Source: Anaspis maculata (lineage: Eukaryota; Arthropoda; Insecta; Coleoptera; Scraptiidae). From it: a stretch of DNA of 64,000 bases. The position numbers and the translations under genes are program-made. The stretch is from NCBI GenBank assembly GCA_949128115.1, contig OX421964.1, forward strand, positions 48,462,601 to 48,526,600, given 5' to 3'. The notes under the pieces are model-generated. The model was not told the origin of the DNA. It did not search any database and was given only the letters and a program-made list of their open reading frames with translations. Below, piece by piece: positions 45,181 through 57,518 of this stretch. Numbering within the stretch: the first letter of the stretch is position 1; each line of letters opens with the position of its first letter.

Positions 45181-46299
45181 TTCTCGAGAGGAAACAAAAG
45201 GGCACTTCTTGGAACGTTAATAAAAACCTGTCAAAACTCCAAAACATTGCAGGGTAAGTTGGAAAACGAGATATTTTGGAGCTCTTCGTATTGCGTCGCA
45301 GTGTGCATTGGACAAAATGTTTTTTTCTCGAAAATTATCATAATGGTGAAAAATGGAATGGAATGAGCTTTCTTCCGCTTTTTGATCGATCTCTCTACCT
45401 CAGTTCAATAGCCAGTATTGGCCTTGCGAAAAGTGGTCACACTGGCTGAAGCACCCTTTACCTACGCTATGAACAGACCTGATTTGTAAGCAAATGAAAA
45501 ATTGATATTCAGCTGATCAAGTGCCTATATAGGTACTCGCAGTTTGCTTTCATGGCTTTTAAACGCTTTCCCGTTTTCGGCACCGCTCGCCATCAAAACC
45601 ATGTCGGTATTAATGGAATGTACAATAATATACTTTGTCTTGCAACATGTGGTCTTAATATTACCCTGGGCTCGCTATCAGAGAACACACAGACAAATAT
45701 TGCTTAAAATTCTTGGAGCGCCAGAATCGCCAATAATTCGCACTGGGGTTCGTCTCTCGGGGTGCTTTGGGGCACAGCACTTTGCGTATATATTCAGCAT
45801 CTAAGGCACATAATGTTGGGTTGGGTATTAACACGGAGAGGCTCTCCTGTATGCTCTATATTAGAGTATTCCTGGTTTAATGCCCGCGGGGAGGGCCTCC
45901 CTCGTTTTCCATAACCCTGTAGCTATTCTTGGTCTAATTGTTATTGCTGAATTACGTGCACTCTTGCCGTTTATTACCTGCCCGTTTTGTCAGATACTGC
46001 AGAATTTTATGGGTCGTTGCAATAAAAGGCTAAAACTTTTTTTGCCGTTTCAGGGAGGCTCAACGACTTCTTAAAATTAATCGGCCCGTTTACTTTTAAA
46101 TAAAATCCCATTTATGGATGATTAGCAGGTCGTTTGCGGTAATAAAAGGTATTCCTATTGTGAAACTGTGTCTATCATCCGTTCAACTTCTACTTGCACC
46201 AGAGTGGGTCCTGAATTTAGATTTAGACAGATCACTTGGATTTGACACCATCATTTGTAAAAGTGGACCGCTCTTGGTGTCAATGATAACTCTTTATAG
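45181..46299. other. Unique sequence, no gene seen
   Basis: Open frames of 86, 64 and 99 codons (45544-45804, 45880-46074, 46118-46417) lie here without recognisable domains. More of the mariner element could be hidden at 45181-45300 but no motif is readable. Confidence 0.35.
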
Positions 46300-46535
46300 T
46301 ACAAGAAAGATGATTTTGACCTCGAACAAAATATGGACGTGCTATGAAAATTTGAAATCCTGGTTAGAATTGAGTGCCCTGCTACATGCCAAAAATCGCA
46401 CTACATCAGGGTTTTGAGTAATTGGACAGTGGATGAAAAAATACAATTTCAAATGAAAAAGAATAATATAACAGGTTTTTTAATCTGTTGCATACATATA
46501 CATCGCAATGCGACGGCGCCGCATCCTACTGTTAG
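46300..46535 (+). repeat. Fragment related to palindrome V
   Basis: Words such as AAAATATGGACGT, AGAATTGAGTGC, CCAAAAATCGCAC and GGGTTT(T/G)GAGTTATTGGA-like align with about 30490-30610. It corresponds to the part of V's left arm that has no partner in the right arm. Confidence 0.65.
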
Positions 46536-46733
46536 GTATTTCGCGTACGGGTTCGAATATAATTGAGACAATCGTTTTAAAACACAAACTGTTGATTACT
46601 GCGTACTACAATAAATACACGTCAACAATTATTTACTCAGGAATATATCGAAGGTACTATCGCTTCTTATCACCTCGCTGTACAACTTCGCATTCCAATT
46701 CAATACTACTCGTGAGCTGCCGGTTGATGCCTT

Positions 46734-47083
46734 ATACCGGGTGATCATTTGAAAACTATCCACCTGCAATCACTCCCGATTCCTAGTGAAAAAGTCTCCG
46801 AGCAAAAATAGGTCGATTTTTATATCAAGGGGGACATCTAAAACATACATCGCCAAATTTCTATCTTCATTCTCTTCAATTTGATGTATTGCAAGGTAGG
46901 TAGTGTCATTTGAAATTTCAAAGTTGGGGGAGTGGGGGCGAGAGGGCTGGATATAGAAATTTGCCAATGTATGTTTTAGATGTCCCCCTCGATATAAAAA
47001 TCAACCTGTTTTTGCTCGAAGAAATATTGACTAGGAATCGAGAGTTATTGCAGGTGGATAGTTTTCAAATGACCACCCGGTAT
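46734..47083. mobile_element. Foldback, TACCGGGTGATC family, short copy
   Basis: Ends match 2489-3449; arms of about 135 bases, loop of about 85 bases that corresponds to the right subterminal part of the long copy (CAATTTGATGTATTGCAAGG, then AAATTTCAAAGTTGGGG). An internal-deletion derivative, 350 bp, flanked by TA. Confidence 0.9.
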
Positions 47084-47087
47084 AGGC

Positions 47088-47410
47088 CTCCGAATAGTGT
47101 TCCCGAACTTTCCGTCATCTTCCAGCAATTTCCATAGTAGCCCGGCATATGCGGTTTCTAGACGACTCCTGAATACTCACACACCTTCCGCGTGCTTCTC
47201 GTGCGCTCCGGAATGCCTGCACCTCCGCCAAAATGAACAGATGTGCCTTGAACGAGCGTTGAAGGTTCCCAATTCAGTTTCACGTACACGCACGCTCTGA
47301 AATGCACAAGAACACTCCGCACTTGTACACTGCGATCTAATGGATGTAAGAATCCAGAGAGATCGAGTGTTTACCAGTATGCACGGAATAGCCGCTCGTA
47401 ACACTACTGT
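47088..47410 (-). repeat. Dispersed 320-bp repeat, copy 2
   Basis: Inverted relative to 23285-23620. The minus strand has a 75-codon open stretch (47177-47404) containing ELGTFNARSRHICSFWRRCR and ending at the TGA shared with copy 1. No family recognised. Confidence 0.75.
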
Positions 47411-47459
47411 TAACGCAGTTTGGCATAAAAGTGACGATCATTGTTGAAGGTTGGTCGTT

Positions 47460-48065
47460 AAGGAGAGGATTTCGGCTAAGTAGGCTCTTTTATTTGTCCG
47501 TCCGTCCATCCGTCCGAGCTCATCTTCGACTCTTGTTCAAACATCATGCTTGTGAAGAAGTGGATTTCATTGTTTAGCGCACTTTCCCAAAAAATGGGGA
47601 AAAGACGCTTTTAGCTTCACTTTGTCCGTCCGTCTGTACCCGGGATAACTCCTCAGGGAATAGAGATATCGATGCAGTGTAAACGCTAATAAATGTCCAG
47701 GATGTCAAGTTGACTTTTGGGTTCTTATTACTTTGCCGCCATCTTTGATCTGCCATTTTGAATTTCTATAAAAGTGATCCGATTGGAATGAAATCTGCAT
47801 TTGCAGGCATGTAAACCACATCAAGATACATCCAATTTCCAACAATTATGCTCTGCCCCCTTCTTGTATTCTCCATATTGAACATGTTTTGAAGTGATAG
47901 AACTATAGGAGAATCATGTCTTATTGAAAGAGATATCGATGTGGTGCAAACGCCAATCGAATGCGTTCGTGTCCACCATATGAAGTTTGTCACTTTGCCG
48001 CCATCTTTGATCTGCCATTTTGAATTTCTTTGAAAGTGGTCCGATTTGAATGAAATTTCCAGGCG
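47460..48065 (-). repeat. Tetranucleotide plus tandem-unit array
   Basis: Read on the minus strand: two units of about 262 bases (TTTGCCGCCATCTTTGATCT on the plus strand at 47732 and 47994), then short GGAC-type runs (plus-strand GTCCGTCCGTC near 47632 and 47500), then words matching those that follow the GGAC run at 44532. Same architecture as the arrays at 42769-43471 and 43782-44566. Confidence 0.8.
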
Positions 48066-48125
48066 ATGTAAAATTTATTATTTTCGATCATGTACGTTTC
48101 GTGCCTTGCGATGGAAACCATTATA

Positions 48126-48727
48126 ATTGATTATTACACGCAACGCCCTTGATTAATAGACCTACAAGGATAATATTCACTTATCTAAATCCCACTGTCA
48201 ATAGCAACGGAATAAAATTGATGTAAACAACAAAATCTGACAGCTGTCACTTCGGACTTCTTTTTTGTAATAATCACCAAAATATCACTCGTGCTCGAGA
48301 TTTTCCCAGATAATTTTGGCCAGGCGTTTCCCTCGGGCTGGTTGTCCCTAGATAAATGCCCTCCTCTTACGGAGTCGGGCATTTATCGCTACAACCAGCA
48401 CTCGCGATGGCCTGTCCAAAATTATCGTGAAAATCTGAGCACTTGTGATATTACTATTGACTATTACATACAACGCTCTTGATTATTAGACCTACAAGGA
48501 TAATATTTACTTATATAAATCCCACTGTCAATGGCAACGGAATAAAATGGATGTAAACAACAAAATCTGACAGCTGTCACTTTGGACTTCTTTTTTGTAA
48601 TAATCATCAAAATATCACTCGTGCTCGAGATTTTCCCAGATAATTTTGGCCAGGCGTTTCACCAGCACTCGCGATCGCCTGGCCAAAATTATCGTGAACA
48701 TCTAAGCACTTGTGATATTACTGTTGA
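48126..48727 (+). repeat. 330-bp tandem duplication with hairpins
   Basis: ATTGATTATTACACGCAACG at 48126 and ATTGACTATTACATACAACG at 48456 start the two units. Each ends in a hairpin (AATATCACTCGTGCTCGAG... pairing with CACTTGTGATATT; CAGATAATTTTGGCCAGGCG with CGCCTGGCCAAAATTATC). Unit 1 has an additional inner hairpin (GATAAATGCCC / GGGCATTTATC, about 48350-48390) that is missing from unit 2, explaining the 58-base length difference. Confidence 0.9.
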
Positions 48728-51700
48728 AAAGGTTTCAAAAACCACGACAACCAAAAAATAATAGCCAAAATGCACGACGCTGGTTTCTGTTTTTAAATCC
48801 AGAGGCACTCTTGACCAATTAGATGATTTATGATCCCACGGTAGATCGTTCGAGTCGAACAACGTTTGTTGTGGAATTATTCTACATCAAATATTTAGAA
48901 AAATGTTACCTAATAAAAAGGGATTCTGTCCGAAAGCAACCCCTCTTCTATCTTTTTGCCTCATAACGGTATAAACGAAAGCTGAATAGATGCCAAATAC
49001 TTACACAAGTAAAACGGATCTCTATGCCAAACAGAATTGATTTCGTCGACTTACCTGAAACAAAAAAAAAACGTAAGAAAACATTATTCACACTTGAATG
49101 GGTAATATTATTGATGATAAATGAATATGTGATAAAAGTAATCCAATTATACGTATAGGCTTTTGATTAAAAAACAACCATCATCATCAAATCGTTTTTT
49201 GATTTTACCGAGTAAGGGCCTATTTTCGTTTGTCGACCATATCAAAATTAGCGAAAGTGGTTAGAAATACATCCGCCCCTTGGCAAAAACCGGTTTTGAC
49301 CTGTTTTGTGGTGACTGTGGAGCTGCTCGTCCAGTCGCCCCTTTATCTGAATCGTCCACGTCGAAGCACCAGGACGGCCCCCTGAGTGTGGTGACGCCCG
49401 GACAACAACTTGCCGACAGCTCTCCGTCTCTCCGCTATATCAAGCTTGACCCGATTTTGTGCCACGACTCGCATGCGAGAGAAGAAGGACCCCCCTTATC
49501 GTCAGGAGGCCCCAACTCCCATGATAAGTACACTTCTTGCTTTACTTGCGATCTGCGATTACTCACCAGCAGACATTCTAGTCTGGGCTCTATACCGTGA
49601 GTATAGTTTCAGTTCATTCAACTTGTGACGTTAGGTATTTTCTATTTATTCTATTTTGATAGACCCGTTGAGAAAAATTGGCGTTTTGTTTGGAAAAACC
49701 TTCCCACGTAATTAAGAGCGCTCATATAACTTCAAAACTTGCCATGTTTCTTGCCCCGGACACGGAAACTATAGAGGAAGTTTAAGAAAGATTCTATTAG
49801 TTCGAGTATCAACAAAACGTGGAAACTTGCAGCGAAATTTTGAATCAAGAGCTAATGAGAATTCTTTATATCAGCAAAACAAGAACCGGTGGCACTTCAC
49901 CCAAAGTCCGATAGAGCGGTTTAATCAAACTATTCTTGATTTGGTATTGGAATGTGTGAGTGTATGAGCATCGAAGACATTGGGACGATACGATTCCATT
50001 GTGTCTCTTGGGGTATCGTACAACTGCGTCCACGGAAGTATGAAATAGTAGAAATACAGCCCAGCAATAAATAAACTTTAACTTCCGGTCGACTGGAAAT
50101 GTGATTCTTCCCCACAAGAATCATAAAATGATTCCTCATGTACGCAAGATCTGCAGGAGGGACCATGGTCACTGCACAAATCTGGCCAAAACCATATTCA
50201 TGCAGCCAGCAGTGCCAGCGACCGTATGAAAGCCTGTTATGACTGAAAAGCCAGTGTTTCTAAACAAGTTAAAAACAAATATCGATTCTGATTATTAACA
50301 ATGATTCAGTATAATGTTTCTATTGGGAACGCCAAGTAGAGAAAAAGATATCTTCCTTTGTTTTCCCAAATCGATATAGTGGCATGGATGATGTGAGAAC
50401 ACGTAGAATGGCTCACTGGAGAAATCCAGTTTAGCAATTTCAATCTGTATTAGCAACATCGAGTTTTCACGATACACCAAGTATGCTAATGTGCAAATGG
50501 TAGTTCCAGGCGGCATGAAATTGTATTGATATTCGCCTAGTGTGCGAGCCAAAATATCAATTTCTATTATCGGAAATGGGATAATCCAGGTTACCTTGTG
50601 TTAACGACCCATTTGTTTCTTTGGATTCCACTACTCTCAGAATTCTAACGTGTATGGCAATTAAAGTATAATAATAAGCGACGACGACGACACCTTCCAG
50701 TGCTTTACGAGCCTCGTAATGACTTGATGAGATGGCGCTGAAGAAAATTCCATTATTGCATTATTGTAGGTACCTCACGAATAATCTCGGGTGCATCTGG
50801 CAAAAAAAAAATAGAAAAGAACACGACGACTAACCGCGATCGTTTAATTTAAATGCATTCTTCCATCGTGGGGGTGGCGGCGAAAGCGTCGAGGAGGACA
50901 CGAGCATCACGACGAAATTTCTTAATTAATTTCAGGAAAGTTATAAAAGGAAGATGCATTAAATTTATGAGTTAATTTCACTTAAAAACCACTCTCTGTC
51001 GATGTAAAAAGTTAATTCTTTCATAAAACTTGGCGTTCACTCCACGCTTTCCGCAGCTGAATATTGTCCCGGAGGCATATAAAACGGATGCCGAGACATG
51101 GTGGAGGGTGAAGGACCAAGTAGATTTTCAATGTGCAGTCTACCTATATGCTATATGCTGGTACTATGTACGCCTGGCCAGTGTTAGTGCAAAATTCTTT
51201 AATTAAGCGTTTGTTGTCGGGCTGGTGGAGCTCCGGTAACTCTGGAAGGCGTAATGGAGCGAAAGAACACGAATACCGGAAGCATAACATAAACGTTATA
51301 ATAACGCTAAAACATCATAACAGCCATGTTACGATACGCAACATTATTCCGGAGCGCAGCAAAATCATAAGGGGGTGGCAGCGTGCTCTTTTATTTTCTT
51401 CAGAAACTGGTGCAGCACCAGCAACCAACGGCGTGTTATTTCAATCTAACTGCTATGAAGCCATGATGATCGCATACATTTTACCGATGTTACTTTCGCA
51501 TACTCTCTAGGAGACGTTAAAATATGAAATTACATAATAAACTCTTTAGTCTTATATTAAGTCTTCAGTTGATGGATTTTTGCTTCTCTTCCAATCAATG
51601 GAAATAAGAGAAGTATGGTATCTATCATCGCGAAAAAAAAAAGTTTTTTGGACCCCCGCATGCTAAAACGTGAAGATCTGTCAAAAAAATTTAAATCAAT

Positions 51701-52584
51701 TCCCATGTCGGTTGGTCTGTATGTCTGTTAGTATGTGAGGCTTTTTTTTGTTCGGGGGGATTCATTTATTTCCAAACCGTCTAACCAATTTGGACCAAAT
51801 TTGATGTGAACGTAGGGTTATTGGGAGAAAAAAAAAAGATTTTCAACGTGATCTGTCAACGGGAACTGTCACTGTCAAAAAGTGACAGAAAATGTTGACA
51901 TAACGATTGATTTTTGAAAACTCATTTTCAAGCCCTTGAAAAACTCTATTCAAAACATGTTAAACTAATGACATATCTGTCACCTGTCAGCTGGTTGGCA
52001 AAAAATTATTAGCTTTAAAACTACGATGAAGGGATAGCGCAATATACTTGCCAAATGTCACTTGAGATAAAATGGCCATTTATTCAAAAAGTAATAAAAC
52101 GAAAGTGGAAGAAAAATTGTATGCAACACCTATGGAGTACGGATGACTATTATTTCACTAATTTTAAAGTTTATAGAAGACATGAACAAAGCAAGTCCGA
52201 AATAGGACCTTTTCGATGTAGAAATTGGCGGTGAATAGTTTCATCTCCATCATACCTATTTTACGTTAACACCATGGCACCGTTGAGGGCGCCTTTCGCC
52301 CCATAACTCGGCTAGCCTGAACGGGAGCCTTGTTATTTTTTGTAAAGAGCAAATATCTGATTATTTCTGTAAAAGCTCAGCTTTATACGAAAACGCCCAC
52401 CTCAGTTATTGTAGTGCATTTTGAACAAAAAATATGAGTGGCATGTGCGCACCACTTCCTAGTTGTGGCGTCAGAAAAAAAAATCGTATCGAAAAAACTA
52501 TAAGTCCTGAATCAAAATTCTTTGCATCAAAAAATCCTCCAATACTTTGGCCTCATTTGCTTTGCTGGTTGTGCCCTGTGATCA
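48728..52584. other. Mostly unique sequence
   Basis: The longest repeat-free stretch. 49280-49600 has a GC-richer open frame of 106 codons that ends near a donor-like ACCGTGAGT; it has no recognisable domain. 51133-51510 has an unsupported 125-codon frame. 50580-51060 contains several TTAATTAA / TTTAAATG / AAATTTATGAG words and a CpG-rich AGCGTCGAGG stretch, a candidate non-coding island. Confidence 0.35.
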
Positions 52585-52682
52585 AAACCATTCCGAATTG
52601 GGGTAGGCTGTGCCCTGGCGAAAAGCAGCTTTACATCCCGAAATTCGACCATGTCACAGCCTACCTCAACTCGAAATGGTTT
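52585..52682. mobile_element. 98-bp hairpin (MITE-like)
   Basis: AAACCATTCCGAATTGGGGT, then AGGCTGTG pairs with CACAGCCTACCTCAACTCGA, then AATGGTTT. Loop about 38 bases. Confidence 0.8.
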
Positions 52683-52694
52683 GGATACGGTATA

Positions 52695-53610
52695 TACAGG
52701 TTGTCCGTTTTTCGAGGCTAAGCATGGGTATCTCGCTTATCTTAAGAGATACAAAGTCGGTTAAATTAGGAAAAAATTGCGCATTTTCATGACGATCAAT
52801 GATCCAAAAAGAAATTTGACGTATCGATTTTGGTTTTTGGGATATCATGAAAAAACTGGAATTTGAATTTTTGTTTTAATTTTTTATTCAAAAAACGGTT
52901 GAAGGTGGCCTTTTCTAATCTAGACATTGTCAGGGCACTTTTTAAGGGGAATTCAAAGCTGCCAAAATCTTGATTCTAGCTTTCAAAGCAACCGAGATAC
53001 GACATTCAACTTTTTTCTCTAATGGGCGCCATATTGGACTTTGATATTTTTGAATACGATATTCTTTTCTGGTTACAACGATGTGCCACATGTCACTGTT
53101 GGATAAATGTTGAACATTAACGTTTTTTTTATTGTCGGTGCTGATTTTGTTTCCAAAGCACTCTTTGAAAAATAAAAAAATAATTTTTTGCTCAAAAGCA
53201 TGAATTCAACAGTGGCATGTGACACATCGTTGTAACCAGGAAAAAATATTGTATTCAAAAATGTCAAAATCCAATATGACGCCCATAAGAGAAAAAAAAG
53301 TTGAATGTCATATATCGGTTGTTTTGAAAGCTAGAATGAAGATTTTGGCAACAATGGATTCCCCTTGGAAAAGTGCCTTCACAATGTCTTAATTAGAAAA
53401 GGCTACATTCAACCATTTTTCAAATAAAAAATAAAAACAAAAATTACAAATTTCTGTTTTTTCTCAATATCTTGGAAACTGAAACTGACAAGTCAAATAT
53501 CTTTCTGGATAATTGATCGTCATAAAAATTCGCAACTTTTTTCTAATTTAACCGACTCCTAAAGATAAGCGAGATACCCATGCTTAGCCTCGAAAAACGG
53601 ACACCCTGTA
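52695..53610. mobile_element. Foldback J, copy 2
   Basis: TACAGGTTGTCCGTTTTTCG at 52695 and complement ending at 53610. 916 bp against 921 bp for the copy at 17682, collinear throughout, including GGGCGCCATATTGGAC near 53024. The ACATGTCACTGTTG and AATAAAAAATAAAAACAAAAA stretches are in both copies. No coding. Confidence 0.9.
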
Positions 53611-54117
53611 GAAAATTGTGGAAAGAAAAAAGTTCCTCGCTGGCTGAAAATCATGGTGCATTCATAGCCGATAAAAATGTTTATAAACTGGATAAATGAA
53701 TGATAAACCATTGTTTCTTAATCGGTGTCACACTGTAACAAAGGTCTGGATATGTACTTCATTAAAAAAATGAGCACATACCTCCATTAGATCCAAAGGT
53801 ACCTACAATAGGTATCTACCAGTAAAACATCATTTACAAATATTTACAGTCAAACACAGCTGGTTACGACACAGAAACATCAACAAATATTGAATATTGG
53901 AAACTTCAATCGTTCTCCCACTCACAAGTATTCATCAAGCGAGTAAATTAGCTGATTTACTGAAGTTATAGTTAACTATAGTTAGAGTGAATAAATTATA
54001 GTTACTCCCAAACTATTAAAATTTTGTTATTACGTATAATTGGAACAAATAGTTTATGTACAAAAATAATATTGCATTATAGAGGCAATTTTAAAGCCAA
54101 TTCAAATCTTGACGTAA
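53611..54117. other. Unique AT-rich sequence
   Basis: AGTTATAGTTAACTATAGTTA near 53960 is a short imperfect tandem. No gene. Confidence 0.4.
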
Positions 54118-54443
54118 AAGACGTCAAAGACGTCAAATCAAAGACGTTGCAGGAAGGATGACTACGATGAGAAGTCTCGCCGCACACATGACGACGATTT
54201 TTTGGAAGATTACCATGAAAGTGTTACAGAACAAGATATTCATCCTGCTCAACTGCATAAAAAGCTGTACTGTTGAAGTTCAACTAAACATTATGTGCGT
54301 GATGAATTCCTTTCAAAAAGAGAAATGCGAATTGTAATGCCTGGATTTCTTAGATGCAAGAAGAAAGCTAAGATGGCGTTCTGTATGCATACCAGTTGCA
54401 TATTTTCAACTCGGTTACATTTTGCTAACAACGTAATGGAATA
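54118..54443 (+). pseudogene. Coding-like stretch with one internal stop, unknown
   Basis: One plus-strand frame stays open from 54118 to 54443 except for a TGA at 54274-54276, unusually long for such AT-rich DNA. The first part is strongly acidic (KDDYDEKSRRTHDDDFLEDY, then HESVTEQDIH) and the second is basic (EFLSKREMRIVMPGFLRCKK). It opens with a CGTCAAAGA short repeat. No ATG start or known domain. It could be a decayed exon or transposon ORF, or chance. Confidence 0.3.
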
Positions 54444-54841
54444 GCGTGCCGGTGGTAACGGGATGTATCCCGGTCGTCCCTGGCGTTAATACGATCCAGC
54501 GTAAAGTATTTTCGCGCGATATTATCGTGTTAGGTTTTTATCGTCGGGGGAAGAGAGTCAGGGTAGGCAGCAGAGGCTTGTTTATTCGATATGCCCGGGT
54601 ATTCCCCATAACACTAGCATCATATTGTGTTAGCTCTGGGTGTGTGTGTCTGTATATGTGTGATATTTCAGCGCTTTTGTTTGTGGAGGCTGTAAAGAAG
54701 TCGAATTATGACAACATTCATGAAATATGTAGGCGAGCCAGAAGTTATCTGGTGGGTGCTTGCGAATTTGAAGAATTGTCTTGTAAACAAAGACGCCCTC
54801 ATAACTTGCCCCCAGATGAACCGATGGAGAACGGCTCGACA

Positions 54842-54905
54842 TGGAAGAGAAGGAGGAGGTGGAGAAGGAGGAAGAGGAGGAGGAGGAGAACAAGAAAAAG
54901 AAATA
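54842..54905 (+). repeat. GGA/GAA-rich purine tract
   Basis: GAAGAGAAGGAGGAGGTGGA-type sequence for about 60 bases. It creates the Arg-rich tail of a 154-codon frame (54446-54910) that has no other coding support. Confidence 0.9.
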
Positions 54906-56390
54906 AATAAAAACAACAAGGAGTTTTCCATCGTGAATGTCTCCATTACGTTACGATCTACTTATGTACTTATTACAATTGCATGAGCCACGTTTTATTG
55001 GCTTATTTTTGATGTTAGAATCTTATATTAAAATCCCGAATGTTAACCCGACATTATAGTAATCACACCTGCTTACTACACGACAAGAACATAACACTTT
55101 GATTATCGCCGCTTGATTACGATTCTCCAGTTCCAGTCTGCTTTACTAACTTCAGTTAGGAGTCCGAGAGGAACGCGACTGAAGCTACAGTCTCTTTTCG
55201 ACAATCCCAAGCGTTATTTGGTAAATGCAGTAAAAATGGCTGTATGAGCATTTTTCTTGTTGAATTTCTTCAGTCATACCGCAAGAAGATTGATTTTGCT
55301 CATCTGTGTAGCCATCCCTATGTCGAAACAACCGCGTTCGTCTTTACTTCATTACGCTCCCTTTCATCCGCTGATTCGTCGAGCATAACTCGGACTTGAT
55401 TACGTTTAATTTATTTTTTATGCGCATCCAAAACATAAAGCCGGCCACTGAAGAGACGTTTTTATGTTCCAACTCCCGAAAACACTCCGGTCTTAATTGC
55501 TCATCAGTTCTACTAATTACGCGGGTTTTGTGGGCCCATTCCAGTGAGTAATTTTTACGTACACACCACCTCCCGGTCTCTGTTTCCCTTGTTGGCTCTT
55601 AGGACCCCTGAATTTACATAACCCTAATCGAATCAATACTTCGGCACGGACGTATACATGCTACACACCGCTCTGAGCCATTGGTAATTATTAATTAAAA
55701 CCCGGGCCGTACAATATATTCCTCTCAAAGGGCTTCGCCAAGCAATCGCCATTCTATGCGCCAATAAAGGTAATATCTTCGATCAATTTCGGGGTCGCGG
55801 TCAGTCACATCATTCACGTCTTTCACGGCATTGTTGCCATTGCCAAAGAAATCCTTTCAAAAGCGACGGCGGCGGCGCGCCGCTTTTGCGGAACTAATCA
55901 CTCCATAGTTGACGTCCTCTGGGGCGGATCCGCCAAAAATAACACACCACGATGGGGCCAAAGAGCTCAATTTTTGAGATAAACCTCACGATAACAGAGC
56001 GACAACACTATTTCGTCAAAAAGTACGTTTGTGATGTCTTTCTAGCTTGCATCACTCCAGGAGCTATAGAGCAAAAAATAGCGAGCAAAGATGATGTCCT
56101 TCAAATTTTATGATGCCGAGATGGCGCTTGGTATAACTAGGTCTTATTTGAATCATTGTCTTCGATTGAGACTTCTAGACATCAGCAACAACCATCTCGG
56201 CGGCATATACGGAGTGAGAGCAAAATAAAGATTCAAACATTTTTATTCCAAGGACCAAAACAGGTGAAGGCCTGAAGGTCACCACACATTATCCTGATTC
56301 TTTGTCCATGAAGTCATTGAAAACACTAATCAAGTATCTTGAACCATTCCTGAAATATCTTGAGGAAACTTAAATTATTACAACACAACT
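54906..56390. other. Unique, repeat-poor island
   Basis: 55000-55930 is comparatively CpG-rich, with TTTATTTTTTATGCGC, CATAAAG, TTAATTAA and CGGCGGCGCGC words. No transposon ends or known proteins. Candidate regulatory or untranslated sequence only. Confidence 0.35.
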
Positions 56391-56745
56391 GTGATGGTAC
56401 GCCCCTTTCCCTCTCCCTCACTGACATTTCTTGCAAAATTATTCTTTTATGGTTTTTTCTCAAAACACCCAACGTGTGACTGACATAAAAATGGACTAAA
56501 TGAGAAAAAAACAATGTCACAAGAAAACATAAAAATCAATATGTACCATAATAAATTGAGAACAAGACAACAAAATATGTCAAAATGCCAAGTCAAAGAA
56601 GAGAGAGAATGACGAATCCGGAAAAAGAGCACTCAGTGGAAGAACCCGGTCAAGAAACCCCTGACTATTGCCCTAAGCAAAGGACTCTCAAATATGGTGA
56701 ACAAATGACCAGGACAAAAGAACGTCACATGTAGGTGCATTTTAT
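56391..56745 (+). repeat. Dispersed repeat pair, copy 1
   Basis: Collinear with 60702-61113: TGTGATGGTACG at the start, then ACTGACA, AAATATGTCAAA, GAGAATGACGAATCCGGAAAA, ACTCAGTGGAAGA and AAACCCCTGA. The second copy has about 100 more bases near its left side. Possibly LTRs or fragments of one retroelement. Confidence 0.7.
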
Positions 56746-57518
56746 GCAGGGCCGTTAACGATGTGGATGTGGAAGCAAATGGTAATACGCTGTTATTGCA
56801 ATGGGAGGTAAACGGCGTTCGCGTGTGTTGTAACTAATTACCATTAGCTTGTATGATACCAGATTTTAATTTTCAGTGACTGATTACATAAATCATAACA
56901 AAAACAATGTTTGATTGCTGTCGAGCACTATTCCAGTGGACTACACTCCAGCTCAGCGTTGCCGTCGACGCGACTCCGTATACATTATACTTCTTAATTC
57001 ACTATAGTATTATTATCGATTCGACGATGGATCATTCAAATAAGCTCTTCTTATTCATGTCCGTGCGTGGCGGTCGGTGATGGTGGTGTATTTGGTATAG
57101 GGGAGCTACGTGGAAAAGGGCATCAGCAGCGCTGCTAATGGGCAAGTTTACGTAAGCGCGGCAAATAACAAGTCAGCCTTGCAAGAATTAAACTATTCCG
57201 GAGGTCGGATTAGGTTAAATCGAGGACGCTAATTACTTAATCTTGAATGGGGATATGCATGACCGAGTTCCAAAGTTTTCCATTAAACAAAGTACACATA
57301 CACTGATGAAATACACCGCCGTGTATAAGTATGCACACTGAGAACACGCCATCCTAACTGTGTGTACCCATATGAGGTCAATTCTCAAGGTATACACGGC
57401 TGATAAAATTAAAAATCACTGCTATGCATATTGTTCGTCAACTCTATCGCCAAAAGTCGGACACTTGGGGTGTTTGTTATCGTGTGACGTACTCGGTTAC
57501 CGAATGAGGAGCCACTGG
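56746..57518. other. Unique sequence, no gene seen
   Basis: No recognisable gene, RNA or repeat partner. Confidence 0.35.

Noticed and set aside
48265..48454. Bacterial-style terminator or attenuator hairpins
   Set aside because: The hairpins belong to a duplicated eukaryotic repeat; no operon context exists.
49280..49600. GC-richer 106-codon frame ending near a GTGAGT donor-like word as a host exon
   Set aside because: No acceptor, domain or homologue can be shown; kept only as a remark in the unique-sequence entry.
54446..54910. 154-codon open frame with an Arg-rich tail
   Set aside because: The tail comes from a GGA/GAA purine tract, the rest has no domain, and frames on the other strand over the same place are open too.
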